From: Caulobacter endophyticus
GTDB lineage: Bacteria; Pseudomonadota; Alphaproteobacteria; Caulobacterales; Caulobacteraceae
Direction of reading: 5' to 3'
Assembly: GCF_029543245.1 (NCBI RefSeq)
Contig: NZ_JARQWV010000006.1
Coordinates: 1-64,000 of the forward strand
Length of the DNA: 64,000 bases
Within the stretch, counting starts at the first letter, position 1, and the number at the start of each line of letters is the position of its first letter. Made by a program: the position numbers and the translations under genes. This document shows, one piece after another, positions 16,482 to 24,888 of the stretch. Below the pieces are notes generated by a model, which saw only the letters and a program-made list of their open reading frames with translations, was not told the DNA's origin and did no database searches.

Positions 16482-16619
16482 TCCCGTCATTCCCGCCCTT
16501 GTGGCGGGAACCCCTGGTTCCGCTTCCACGGGAAGTGCAAGCGGCATGCTTGACATGCCGCCCCACCCGCTCTTGCGGCTGACAGAGGGGTTCCCGCCAC
16601 AAGGGCGGGAATGACGGGA
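16482..16619. repeat. 34-bp perfect inverted repeat, bidirectional terminator-like
   Basis: The 34-base arm at 16482-16515 (starting TCCCGTCATTCCCGCCC) is exactly complementary to 16586-16619, with a 70-bp centre. Each arm also contains a CCCGCC...GGCGGG type hairpin. It sits between two convergent genes, which fits bidirectional transcript termination or a mobile REP/MITE-like element. It differs in sequence from the CCTTCTCCC family. Confidence 0.8.
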
Positions 16620-16643
16620 GATGGGGAATAGCGGGGCTGACGC

Positions 16644-17303
16644 TCAACGCACCCTCCGGATCAGGCTTTCCGGGTCCAGGCCGTCGTCGGCTTCCACGAA
16701 GAGATCCGCGAGCGTCAGGCCGCGCACTTCCAGGCGCTTGCGCAGGGCTTCCAGGGCCTTGGTCACCTCGGGCGTGGCGTCCGGCCGCGCCGCCAGGGTC
16801 AGGGAAATGGCGCCGTCGGGGGCGCGCGACAGGCCAAGGCCGGTCAGCAGCGAGGCCTTGTCGGCCACTCCCAGGGCCAGCGCCTTGCGGTCGCCGCCGG
16901 AGGCCAGCCAGGCCTTGTCCATGGCGGCGGTGAAGGCCTCGATGTCGGCCACGGTCGCGCCGGGCGACGACACGGGCGCTTCGAGGGCATTGCCGCCGGA
17001 CCTGGTCAGGGCCGACAGGGCGTCGACGCCCGTGGCCTCCTGACCGCCTGTCACGTCCTGGAAGTCGCGGGCCGGGCCCAGCAGGGCCGAGAGGTCGACC
17101 TTGCCGTCGTCCTCGTCGCGCTCGGTTTCCTTGTCGCGTTCGGTGCGGCCGGTCTGGCGGGACAGAGGCTCGCGACGCTCGGCGGCCTGCTGCAACAGGG
17201 CCTGGAACTCCGACCCGCGCCAGGGCGTGGGCGGCTCGCTCGAACCACGCGGGCTCGGGCTGTTCGGACGATCAGCGGCGGCGTTGTCGCGGATGGTGGT
17301 CAT
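16644..17303 (-). CDS. sctP: Putative T3SS needle-length regulator SctP
   Basis: A 219-residue, low-complexity, hydrophilic protein with a charged Arg/Glu/Asp-rich segment around residues 50-70 and a more ordered C-terminal part (about 120-210). It lies in the SctP position, immediately after the sctN and sctO genes, overlapping sctO by 4 bp. SctP/YscP/FliK proteins are poorly conserved, secreted early, and measure needle length while switching substrate class through a C-terminal domain. Assignment rests on position, length and composition rather than a motif. At about 220 residues it would be a short ruler. Confidence 0.6.
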   Translation of the reverse strand: MTTIRDNAAADRPNSPSPRGSSEPPTPWRGSEFQALLQQAAERREPLSRQTGRTERDKETERDEDDGKVDLSALLGPARDFQDVTGGQEATGVDALSALTRSGGNALEAPVSSPGATVADIEAFTAAMDKAWLASGGDRKALALGVADKASLLTGLGLSRAPDGAISLTLAARPDATPEVTKALEALRKRLEVRGLTLADLFVEADDGLDPESLIRRVR

Positions 17304-17779
17304 CGGAAGCTCCTGAAGGCGCCGGCGTCCTCGATCTCGAGCTGCTCGCGAGCCTCGCGGTCGGCGGCGACCAGGGCGCGGGCGTGGTCGAGGCGGCCGT
17401 TCATGGCGTCGAAGCGGCCCTGGGCGCGGGCCAGGGCCTGGATGGCGGCGGTCAGGTCCTCGCGGGCCAGGTCCAGCGCCACGGCCTCCTGGTCGCGCAG
17501 CCGCTGTTCGGCGTCGCGGGCGAGCGCGACGGCTTCGCGCCGGGCCAGGGCGGACTCGACCAGATGGGCCGCGCCCGACAGGCCGCCGGCGAACCAGTCG
17601 TCGAGCCGGGTCTTTGCGACATCGTGGGCGGCGATGAGCCGATCCCGAGCCTCCAGCGCTTCGACGGCGAGCGCGACCGCGCGGCGGGCCTCGGCGGCCT
17701 CGCGCATGGCCTTCTCGACGCGGCGTTCACGCAGCTTGACCACCGGAACGAGGGCCTGGACCTGGGCGCGGGCGGTCAT
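17300..17779 (-). CDS. sctO: T3SS stalk protein SctO
   Basis: A 159-residue protein that is almost entirely predicted coiled coil, rich in Ala, Arg, Glu and Leu with heptad spacing, as expected for SctO/YscO/FliJ. SctO forms the central stalk inserted into the SctN hexamer and contacts SctV. It sits directly downstream of sctN with a 4-bp overlap, the normal N-O-P order. Sequence identity in this family is low, so assignment uses structure and synteny. Confidence 0.8.
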   Translation of the reverse strand: MTARAQVQALVPVVKLRERRVEKAMREAAEARRAVALAVEALEARDRLIAAHDVAKTRLDDWFAGGLSGAAHLVESALARREAVALARDAEQRLRDQEAVALDLAREDLTAAIQALARAQGRFDAMNGRLDHARALVAADREAREQLEIEDAGAFRSFR

Positions 17780-19113
17780 GCGGCGGTCTCCATCAGGCTG
17801 GAAAGCGCCTCGTCGAAGGCGACGGCGTCGTGCGCGCCCTGGCGCAGCAGCTCGGTGATGCGCGGCCGGCGGGCGATGGCCTCGTCGGCCAGCAGATCGC
17901 CGCCCGTCTTGTACTCGCCGATCTGAAGCAGGAACTCGATCTCGGCGTACTTGGCCATCCAGCCGCGCACCCTGGCGGCGGCGGCCTGCTGCTCGGAACC
18001 GGCGACGCGGGGATAGACGCGGCTGAGGCTGGCGGCGACGTCGATGGCCGGATAGTGGCCGGCCTGGCCCAGCTTGCGAGACAGGTAGATATGGCCGTCG
18101 AGGATCGAGCGGACCTCCTCGCCCACCGGATCCCCGCCCTCCTCGTCCTCGATCAGCACGGTGTAGAAGGCGGTGATCGCCCCGCCCTCGATCGCGCCGG
18201 CCCGCTCGAACAGGCGCGGCAGCTCAGCGAAGACCGACGGCGGAAAGCCCCGGCGCACGGCCGGCTCGCCCACCGACAGGCCGATCTCGCGCAGGGCGCG
18301 GGCGAAGCGGGTGACGCTGTCCATCTGGAGCATCACGCGGCGGCCTTCCGCCCGGAACCCCTCGGCGATGGCGGTGGCGACATGGGCGGCGCGCACCCGC
18401 TCCATGGCCGGGCGGTCGGAGGTCGAGACGATGACCACCGAGCGGGCAAGGCCCTCGGGGCCCAGGCAGTCGTCGAGGAACTCGCGCACCTCGCGGCCGC
18501 GCTCGCCGATCAGGGCGATGACGTTGACGTCGCTGCGGGCGTGGCGGGCGAACATGCCCAGCAAGGTCGACTTACCGCCGCCGGCCATGGCGAAGAGGCC
18601 CACGCGCTGGCCCTCGCCGGTGGTCAGCAGGGCGTCGACGCAGCGCACCCCGGTCGCGAACGGCCGGGCGATCGGCGGGCGGGCCAGCGGATTGGGGGCC
18701 TCGCCATAGACGGGGAACGGCCGCAGCGGGCCGGTGATCGGGCCAAGGCCGTCGAGCGGCTCGCCATGGGCGTCGAGCACGCGGCCCAAGAGCCCCTCTC
18801 CCACCCCGATCTCGCTACGGCGCGGACCAGCCACCACCTCGGCGTCGACGGCCACGCCCTCCAGGCGCGACAGCGGGGTCAGGATCGCCGCCCCGCCGTC
18901 GAGGCCGACGACCTGGGCTTTCACGACATTGCCGCCGGCGCGGTCGACGATCTCGCATTCCTGGCCGATGCGCACGTCCAGGCCCGTGGCGCGCACGGTG
19001 GTGCCGAAGGCCTGGGCGACGCGGCCGCGCCGCTCGACCGTGCGGGCGCCGCGCAGCGCGTCGCGCAGGCGCTCGTCGCTCGAGCGTTCCGAAGGGGGCG
19101 CGTCGAAGCTCAT
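17776..19113 (-). CDS. sctN: T3SS ATPase SctN
   Basis: A 445-residue hexameric ATPase of the SctN/FliI family, which unfolds substrates and separates chaperones. Walker A reads AMAGGGKSTL rather than the more common GVGKSTL, keeping the essential GKS. ALIGERGREVREF, the Walker B region RRVMLQMDSVTRFARALRE and ILDGHIYLSRKL are all present. The ATG at 19113 gives the normal length and a 4-bp overlap with sctL; the longer frame upstream is Arg/Gly-rich and lies inside sctL. The loop EEGGDPVGEEVRS replaces the usual DPIADEVRS, a mild divergence. Confidence 0.94.
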   Translation of the reverse strand: MSFDAPPSERSSDERLRDALRGARTVERRGRVAQAFGTTVRATGLDVRIGQECEIVDRAGGNVVKAQVVGLDGGAAILTPLSRLEGVAVDAEVVAGPRRSEIGVGEGLLGRVLDAHGEPLDGLGPITGPLRPFPVYGEAPNPLARPPIARPFATGVRCVDALLTTGEGQRVGLFAMAGGGKSTLLGMFARHARSDVNVIALIGERGREVREFLDDCLGPEGLARSVVIVSTSDRPAMERVRAAHVATAIAEGFRAEGRRVMLQMDSVTRFARALREIGLSVGEPAVRRGFPPSVFAELPRLFERAGAIEGGAITAFYTVLIEDEEGGDPVGEEVRSILDGHIYLSRKLGQAGHYPAIDVAASLSRVYPRVAGSEQQAAAARVRGWMAKYAEIEFLLQIGEYKTGGDLLADEAIARRPRITELLRQGAHDAVAFDEALSSLMETAA

Positions 19114-19709
19114 GCCGCGGCCTCGCCGGCCGGGACGTCGAACACCGCCTCCAGGGCCCGAAGCTGGGTTTCGAGCCCGGCGTGGGTGCGGCCCGAGGGG
19201 GTGTCGAGCACGCAGTCGCCGGCCGCCACGTCGGCGTCGGCCACCACCTCGATGCGGGCGTCGATCGACCACAGGCGGCGGGTGACCGCGCCGGCGGCGT
19301 CGGGCGCGACGCGGACGCGGATCGGCTCTTCGGGCAGGAGATCGCGGGCGGCCTGTTCGGCCAGGGCGGCCAGCACCTCGTCGGGGGCCAGGCCCGCGGC
19401 GATGCGGCGGACGATGTCAAGCGCCAGGGCGCCGGCGCTGGCGCGCAGGCGGTCGCGCTCGACCTGCAGGGCGGCGTGGATGCTGGCCAGCACCTGGGCG
19501 GTCTCGCGGGCCGCGGCGGCGGTTCCCTCGGCGTGGCCCTGGGCGAAGCCGTCGCGCAGGGCGGCCTCGCGGGTCGCCTGGCGCAGGGCGTCGAGGGCGG
19601 CGGTCAGCTCGGCCGCGTCGCGCACGGCGCCGACATCCTCGCGGCGGATCACCGGCTGGTCGGTCAGCAGCGCGCCCGAGGGACCGGAGGAGAGGAGCAG
19701 ATAGGTCAT
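19110..19709 (-). CDS. sctL: T3SS ATPase stator SctL
   Basis: A 199-residue SctL/FliH-like protein. It has an Ala/Glu/Arg-rich helical middle (about 35-95) containing the GFAQGHAEGTAAA type repeat known from this family, and a C-terminal domain ending with the GDCVLDTPSGRTHAGLETQL motif typical of HrpE/YscL. It links the SctN hexamer to SctQ pods. It overlaps both neighbours by 4 bp. Confidence 0.87.
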   Translation of the reverse strand: MTYLLLSSGPSGALLTDQPVIRREDVGAVRDAAELTAALDALRQATREAALRDGFAQGHAEGTAAAARETAQVLASIHAALQVERDRLRASAGALALDIVRRIAAGLAPDEVLAALAEQAARDLLPEEPIRVRVAPDAAGAVTRRLWSIDARIEVVADADVAAGDCVLDTPSGRTHAGLETQLRALEAVFDVPAGEAAA

Positions 19710-20275
19710 GCGGCGGCCTCCAGGGCGCCGGCCTCGAAGGCCATGAAGAGCCCCCGCCCGGCATGCGCCGCGCCAAGGCCCCGGTCGGGATCGATCGCCA
19801 GCGGGGCGACCTCGAACAGTTCGGAAAGACGGGCGAGCGCGGCGGGACGGCGCCCGACTTCGGCCAGCAGCACGCCGGCGCCCAGGGCGGAAAAGGCCAC
19901 GTCGTCGCCCAGCGCGCCTTGCGCCTGCGGGATCGTCGCCACCAGGCCCGGCGGCGAGGCCAGGACCGCGTCCAGGGCCGGCTCGCCGATACGGCGGGCG
20001 ACGCGGGCCAGGCGCTTGCCGTCGATCGTGCGGCGCAGGATCTCGGTGCAGGCGGCGGCGGCGGCGAAGTCGGCCAGGCGCGCGCGGCGCTCGGCCGGCC
20101 AGGCGGCCCAGTCAGGCGCGGCGGCGATGTCGGCGAAGGCCAGCGGGGTGTCGGCGCGCCCGCTCAACCGCCGCGCCAGCCGCGCTGCGCGCGGACCGAC
20201 CGGCGCGGGAAAGCCGATCACGCCCAGCAGGCGGGCCTGGTCGACCAGGCGACGGCGGTCGGCGCGGGCGTTCAT
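19706..20275 (-). CDS. sctK: T3SS sorting platform protein SctK
   Basis: A 189-residue soluble helical protein in the exact SctK position between sctJ and sctL, overlapping each by 4 bp. SctK/YscK proteins connect the sorting-platform pods to the inner ring and are poorly conserved. Features consistent with the family are its length and a C-terminal segment LFMAFEAGALE. The assignment is from synteny and length more than motifs. Confidence 0.7.
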   Translation of the reverse strand: MNARADRRRLVDQARLLGVIGFPAPVGPRAARLARRLSGRADTPLAFADIAAAPDWAAWPAERRARLADFAAAAACTEILRRTIDGKRLARVARRIGEPALDAVLASPPGLVATIPQAQGALGDDVAFSALGAGVLLAEVGRRPAALARLSELFEVAPLAIDPDRGLGAAHAGRGLFMAFEAGALEAAA

Positions 20276-21015
20276 GCGGCGGGCGTCCCCGGCTCGGCCA
20301 GGGTCTTCAGCTTGCGGCGCGGCTTGCCTCGGCTGGTGCGGCTGAAGACATAGGCCCCCACCCCGCCGATGGCGGCGAGGATGGCGACGGCCGGCATGGT
20401 GAAGGAGCGGATCGGCGAGGCCGGGGCCGCCACCATCACCGGCTTGGCCGGGAACATCACCACCGTCACCTTGTCGTAGGGCAGGCCCTCGATCGAGTTG
20501 GTGACCAGGGCCTTGATCGAGCCCACCTGGCCGGAGAGGTCAACGTCGGGATTGTGGCGGATGAACACCGAGGCCGAGGACGGCTTCTGCTGCTCGGCCA
20601 GCGGATCGGCCTCGGGCACGGCGATGTGCACGCGGGCCTGCACCACGCCATCGATCGACGAGATGGTCTGGCTGAGCTCCTGGGACAGGCCGTACATCAG
20701 CCGCGCCCGCTGCTCCATCGGCGAGGAGACGAAGCCCTCCTTCTTGAAGACCTCGCCCAGGCTCTCGAACTTGTCGCGCGGATAGCCCTGGTCGTGCAGC
20801 ACGGCGACGGCCGACGAGAACTGCTCGGCGCGGGTCTTCAGCGCCCAGACCTTGCCGTCCTTGCTGCTCTTGGAGGCGGCGACATTGGCGTTCTGGAGCA
20901 CGGCGACCATCTCGTTGGCCTCGCGCTCGGTGAGCCCGCCGTAGAGCTCCTTCTCGGCGCAGGCCGTAAGGCCCAGAGCGGCGGCCACGAGCACGGCCGG
21001 CAGGATCTTGCGCAT
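20272..21015 (-). CDS. sctJ: T3SS inner-ring lipoprotein SctJ
   Basis: A 247-residue YscJ/HrcJ/PrgK family lipoprotein. The signal peptide ends in the lipobox LTAC (Cys19), followed by ring-building modules with LYGGLTEREANEMVAVLQ and VQARVHIAVPEADPL motifs. A C-terminal transmembrane helix lies near residues 200-225 with a basic tail. It forms the inner membrane ring with SctD. The ATG at 21015 is favoured; an in-frame GTG three codons upstream is possible. Confidence 0.93.
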   Translation of the reverse strand: MRKILPAVLVAAALGLTACAEKELYGGLTEREANEMVAVLQNANVAASKSSKDGKVWALKTRAEQFSSAVAVLHDQGYPRDKFESLGEVFKKEGFVSSPMEQRARLMYGLSQELSQTISSIDGVVQARVHIAVPEADPLAEQQKPSSASVFIRHNPDVDLSGQVGSIKALVTNSIEGLPYDKVTVVMFPAKPVMVAAPASPIRSFTMPAVAILAAIGGVGAYVFSRTSRGKPRRKLKTLAEPGTPAA

Positions 21016-21025
21016 GGCCGTCACC

Positions 21026-21427
21026 CTAGGCTTGCTGCCGGAACAGCTGCTGCAGGCCGTCGGACGTGCGGTTGGCGATGTTCGAGGTCAGCTGGCAGTT
21101 GAACATGAACTCGTGGCACTGGACGGTCAGGCCGATCATCTCGCCGGGGGTGATCGCCGCGCCCTTGGCCTCGGCGGCCTTGGCGTGAGCGGCCAGGTTC
21201 GAGGCCTGGCTGTTGACGAACTCCAGCTGGTTGAAGACGCCCTTCATGGCCGGGGCCAGGGCTTCGGGGCCGCCGAGCCCCGCCACCTGCGAGGCGCCGG
21301 CGGTGTGCAGGGCGTTCTGGAACTGGACGGCGTCGGTGAGGCTGGCGCCGTAGCCGACCTGGGCCACCTGGGACGCGGCTTCCTGGGGCATGGCCAGGGC
21401 GGCGGCCGAAACGGGATCGAAGGACAT
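21026..21427 (-). CDS. sctI: T3SS inner-rod protein SctI
   Basis: A 133-residue protein whose C-terminal 50 residues (EMIGLTVQCHEFMFNCQLTSNI...TSDGLQQLFRQ) match the inner-rod/needle-adaptor pattern of SctI proteins. The N-terminus is Ala/Ser-rich and lacks a signal peptide, as expected for an early T3SS substrate. It precedes sctJ as in the Ysc arrangement. SctI sockets the needle onto the export gate. Confidence 0.82.
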   Translation of the reverse strand: MSFDPVSAAALAMPQEAASQVAQVGYGASLTDAVQFQNALHTAGASQVAGLGGPEALAPAMKGVFNQLEFVNSQASNLAAHAKAAEAKGAAITPGEMIGLTVQCHEFMFNCQLTSNIANRTSDGLQQLFRQQA

Positions 21428-21451
21428 GGCGTCCTCTCCTGAAAGACGCGC

Positions 21452-21760
21452 TTAGTTCTTGCGGGCCATGGTTTCGAGGGCGCGGCCGACGCTGTCGACC
21501 GAGGTGGATTCCGAGTTGGCCATGAAATTCATCCGCAGGCTCTCGGCGGTCAGCTGGGCCATGACCGAGGGCTTGTCCTCGCCGCCGGGGCCGATCTGGT
21601 CGGAAAGCTCGGTGATCCGAACGGCCTGCTGGTCGAGCACCTGGCCCCAGGCATGGGCCATGGCTTCGAACCAGCTGCCGGGGCGGTTCTTGTTGTTGGA
21701 CCCCAGCAGGCTGGGCGCGACGCCCGTGCTGCCGAAACCGGAAATGCTGCTGTCGGACAT
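21452..21760 (-). CDS. sctF: Candidate T3SS needle protein SctF
   Basis: A 102-residue protein, slightly longer than typical needle subunits (80-90). The C-terminal half (KPSVMAQLTAESLRMNFMA followed by NSESTSVDSVGR) aligns in pattern with the PSxPALLAxLQ...S-T-x-V-K-x-L-KD end of YscF/PrgI proteins. Residues about 28-55 could form the first helix. It has the correct position between sctD and sctI. The extra Ser/Gly-rich N-terminus is unusual. Assignment is from pattern and synteny. Confidence 0.7.
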   Translation of the reverse strand: MSDSSISGFGSTGVAPSLLGSNNKNRPGSWFEAMAHAWGQVLDQQAVRITELSDQIGPGGEDKPSVMAQLTAESLRMNFMANSESTSVDSVGRALETMARKN

Positions 21761-21790
21761 GATCGCTTCTCCTCGTATCTCGTTGGATTT

Positions 21791-22972
21791 TCAGAACATC
21801 AGGCGGGTGGTCGCGCCGTCTTTCTCGACGACGACGGCCTGGCTCTCGACGCCGACGATGCGGTCGCCCGTGGGCAGGGTGGAGCCGGCGAAGTAGCGGG
21901 CGCCGTCGGCGGTGGCGACGTAGCCGGCCTCGCCGCCGACCACCGCCACCACGCGCTTGCCGGGGCCCTGGTCGAAGACGGCGCCGAAGCGGTCGCCGCC
22001 GGCCGCGCGGGCCACGTCGAGGTCGCGCAGGCCCTTGACGTCGTGCAGGGCGATCTTCTCGACCTTGGCGACCTCGTCGGAGGAACCGGTGACCTGCACC
22101 TGGACGCGGCCCAGGCCGTTGGGACGGGCGGTGGCGGCCAGGCCGTTGGCCTGGAAGACGTCCTCGACGTTCTGGGCCAGGCCCTCGCTGGTCACGACCT
22201 CGACGCGGGCGGGCAGCTCGCGGGAGCTGACCAGGCGGGCCAGGCGGGCCTTCTCGGCGTCGCGGTTGAGCACGCCGGCGATCACCAGCTTGCCGTCTGC
22301 CTCGGGCTGCACGGCCAGGGCGCCGTAGCCTTCCTGGCGCAGCAGGGCGTGGACCTTGGAGGGGCTGGCCTCCTGGCCGCCGAACCGGGGCACGTTGGCG
22401 ACGGCGTAAGTGACGCAGGCCAGGGCCGCGCCGAACACCAGGGCCGGCACGAGGTGCGGCGTCGAGCCCACCACCTGGACGCCGCGATCAAGCGTGCGGC
22501 GCAGCAGGCTGCGGCCATCTTCGAAGAGATCGCCGCCCTCCTCCTCCGACGGCGCGGCGGCCTCGCCTTGAACGGAAGCGGCCAGCAGCCGTTCGGCCTC
22601 GCGCCAGCGGGGGCTTTCCTCGACGCCCAGGGCCAGGGCGTTGTCGCCGACGATCAGCGGCACGTAGCAGGGCAGCACCGCGCGGGCCGGCGCCTCCAGC
22701 CGATGGCCGAGCATCTCGACCTGGCCGGAGACGACCTCGATCTCGGCGGCCTCCTCGCCGGCGGTCAGGCGCACGCGCACGCCCTTGGCGCTGGGATCGC
22801 GCAGAACGATGTCGGCGTCGAAGCCGTGGCCGAGCTCGGCGCTTTCGCCGGCCGGCAGCGGCAGGACGGCGCCGGCCACGCGGCCGGACAGCACCCTGAC
22901 GACCAGCGCCTCGGACGGCGTGGCGGCGGGGATTTCGGTCGGTTCGTCGGACAGCAGGGCTTGATCGGTCAT
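21791..22972 (-). CDS. sctD: T3SS inner-membrane ring protein SctD
   Basis: A 393-residue bitopic protein: an N-terminal FHA-like cytoplasmic domain (about residues 20-120), an acidic linker, a single transmembrane helix near residues 185-205 (LVPALVFGAALACVTYAVA), and a periplasmic part with repeated ring-building (BON-like) modules. This is the SctD/YscD layout. It links the SctJ ring to the SctC secretin and contacts SctK below. It lies 4 bp after sctC. Confidence 0.87.
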   Translation of the reverse strand: MTDQALLSDEPTEIPAATPSEALVVRVLSGRVAGAVLPLPAGESAELGHGFDADIVLRDPSAKGVRVRLTAGEEAAEIEVVSGQVEMLGHRLEAPARAVLPCYVPLIVGDNALALGVEESPRWREAERLLAASVQGEAAAPSEEEGGDLFEDGRSLLRRTLDRGVQVVGSTPHLVPALVFGAALACVTYAVANVPRFGGQEASPSKVHALLRQEGYGALAVQPEADGKLVIAGVLNRDAEKARLARLVSSRELPARVEVVTSEGLAQNVEDVFQANGLAATARPNGLGRVQVQVTGSSDEVAKVEKIALHDVKGLRDLDVARAAGGDRFGAVFDQGPGKRVVAVVGGEAGYVATADGARYFAGSTLPTGDRIVGVESQAVVVEKDGATTRLMF

Positions 22973-22976
22973 GGGC

Positions 22977-24875
22977 CTAGCTCGGATTGGGGATGGGTTT
23001 CATCGTGCCGTAGGGCGGCTGCGCGGCCGCGGGCGCGGGCGGCAGCATCTGGGCGGGCGCCCCGGGGGCGACCTTGGCGGGCTTGCGGTTGGACGGCAGG
23101 GTCGGCGCCGCCGGCAGCGGGGCGCTCTCGAAGCCCGAGGCCGGCGCGTCGTAGCGCAGGCCGGCCGGCGTGGTGGAGCGCGGCGCGGCGATCGAGGCCA
23201 GGCGCGGGGTGATCAGGAACATCCGCTCGATGCGGCCGCTGCTGCGCGACTGCACCTTGAACAGGTTGCCCAGCACCGGGATGTTGCCCAGCACCGGGAT
23301 CTTCTGAGCGCCGGTGGTGTCGGACTGCACGGTCATGCCGCCCAGCAGCAGGCTCTGGCCTTCCTGGATCAGGGCCTGGGTGTTGAGCGCGGCGCGGCGG
23401 ACAACGGGGATGTTGTCGACGCTGGCGTTGGTCAGCGAGCCGTCCTCGATGGTCACAAGCATGCGGATGCGGGTCTGGGTCCCGTCGCGGGTGACGTGCG
23501 GGGTGACGCGCAGGGTGGTGCCGGCCGTGACGTTGAAGAGGTCGACGTCGCGCTCGCCGGCCAGACGGACGTAGAAGTCGCGGCTGTTCTCGAACACGGC
23601 CTCGACGTTCGACAGGGTGACGATCTGCGGCCGCGACACGACACGGGCCACGCCTTCGGTCTCCAGGGCGTTGAGGCGGGCGGCGAAGTAGTCGCCGTTG
23701 CCGATGATGGTCGAAGCCACCAGGCCGGTCGCCGACTTGGGCGAGGTATTGCCGCGCACCAGGTTGCCGTCCTCAAGGCCGGCCGGCGCATCGGGACCAC
23801 GCCCGAACTGGATGCCGCCGTTGCCGTCGTCGAAGCGCCAGTTGACGCCCAGGTCGCGGGCCTTGGTGGTGTCGATGTCGATGATCGCCGCCTCGACCTC
23901 GAGCAGCTGCGGCTCGACGTCCAGCGCGCGGACGAGTTCCTCATAGGCCGACATGCGCTCGGCCACGTCGCGGACGATGACGGCGTTGAGGCGGGTGTCG
24001 GCCTGCACGCGGACGGGATTCTGCGGCGAGTAGACGCCGGTCTGCTCGTTGGCCAGCGGCGTGCCCAGGGTCTCCTGGCCGCCGTAGAAAGCGCCGCCGG
24101 CGTTGGGCGTGCCCAGCGTCGCCAGGCCCTGGCCGCGCAGGCCCTGGACGGCGGCGGGGATCGGGGTCTCGCTGCGGGCGGCCGCCCCGGCCCGCTCGTT
24201 GGGATCGGAGCTGACCAGCGAGCGGATGATCGAGGCCACGCCGGGGATGGTCACCTGCTTGGCGCCGACCGTCAGGTTCACGTCGTCGGCCCAGCCGTAG
24301 CGCAGGTAGAAGACGCGATATTGCAGGGTCGGCGACGCGGCTTCGGCCTGGACGCCGCCTCGGGCCAGCTCGTCGACCTGCTGGAGAAAGCGTGGCGCAC
24401 CGGTGGCCACCAGCATGTCGCCGGTGGTGCGCAGGGTGTTGCGGTTGTCGAGCAGACCCAGCTGCCGGGCCGCCCGGTCCACCCGCCGCGAGGCCGAGCC
24501 CGAGATCGGGAAGCTGCGGCTGGACAGCTGGGCGGCGGTGTAAACATACGCCGCCCCACCGTCGTAATAGGTGACGAGGTCGAAGGCCTTGGCGATGTCG
24601 GCGTCGATCTTGGCGGCCGGGCCGCGGAACACGCCGTTGATGGTGCCGGTGACCTGCGAGGAGATCACCACCGGCACGCCGATCTGGTTGTAGAAGTTCT
24701 GCAGGAACTGGGCGATCGGCTGTTCGCGCGCGGTCAGGTCGACGCTGCGGGCGCCCAGCGGGACCTCGCCCGCATGCCCCTGAGGCGCTGTCGCGGCCAG
24801 GGCGGCGGCGACCGCCGCGGCCACGCCCATCCGGGCGGCGCGGCGAACAGCAGTTCTATCCTTCGGAAGCGACAT
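22977..24875 (-). CDS. sctC: T3SS outer-membrane secretin SctC
   Basis: A 632-residue secretin with a signal peptide ending GHAGE, N-terminal N0/N1 domains (DLTAREQPIAQFLQNFY near residue 50), an N3-like repeat and a C-terminal secretin domain. Recognisable segments are SLLLGGMTVQSDT and KIPVLGNIPVLGNLF, and it ends in a Pro-rich tail. It forms the outer-membrane pore of the injectisome. A secretin is absent from flagellar systems, so this gene is the main evidence that the cluster is a non-flagellar T3SS. No dedicated pilotin was recognised. Confidence 0.93.
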   Translation of the reverse strand: MSLPKDRTAVRRAARMGVAAAVAAALAATAPQGHAGEVPLGARSVDLTAREQPIAQFLQNFYNQIGVPVVISSQVTGTINGVFRGPAAKIDADIAKAFDLVTYYDGGAAYVYTAAQLSSRSFPISGSASRRVDRAARQLGLLDNRNTLRTTGDMLVATGAPRFLQQVDELARGGVQAEAASPTLQYRVFYLRYGWADDVNLTVGAKQVTIPGVASIIRSLVSSDPNERAGAAARSETPIPAAVQGLRGQGLATLGTPNAGGAFYGGQETLGTPLANEQTGVYSPQNPVRVQADTRLNAVIVRDVAERMSAYEELVRALDVEPQLLEVEAAIIDIDTTKARDLGVNWRFDDGNGGIQFGRGPDAPAGLEDGNLVRGNTSPKSATGLVASTIIGNGDYFAARLNALETEGVARVVSRPQIVTLSNVEAVFENSRDFYVRLAGERDVDLFNVTAGTTLRVTPHVTRDGTQTRIRMLVTIEDGSLTNASVDNIPVVRRAALNTQALIQEGQSLLLGGMTVQSDTTGAQKIPVLGNIPVLGNLFKVQSRSSGRIERMFLITPRLASIAAPRSTTPAGLRYDAPASGFESAPLPAAPTLPSNRKPAKVAPGAPAQMLPPAPAAAQPPYGTMKPIPNPS

Positions 24876-24888
24876 TCTGTCTCCGGGT

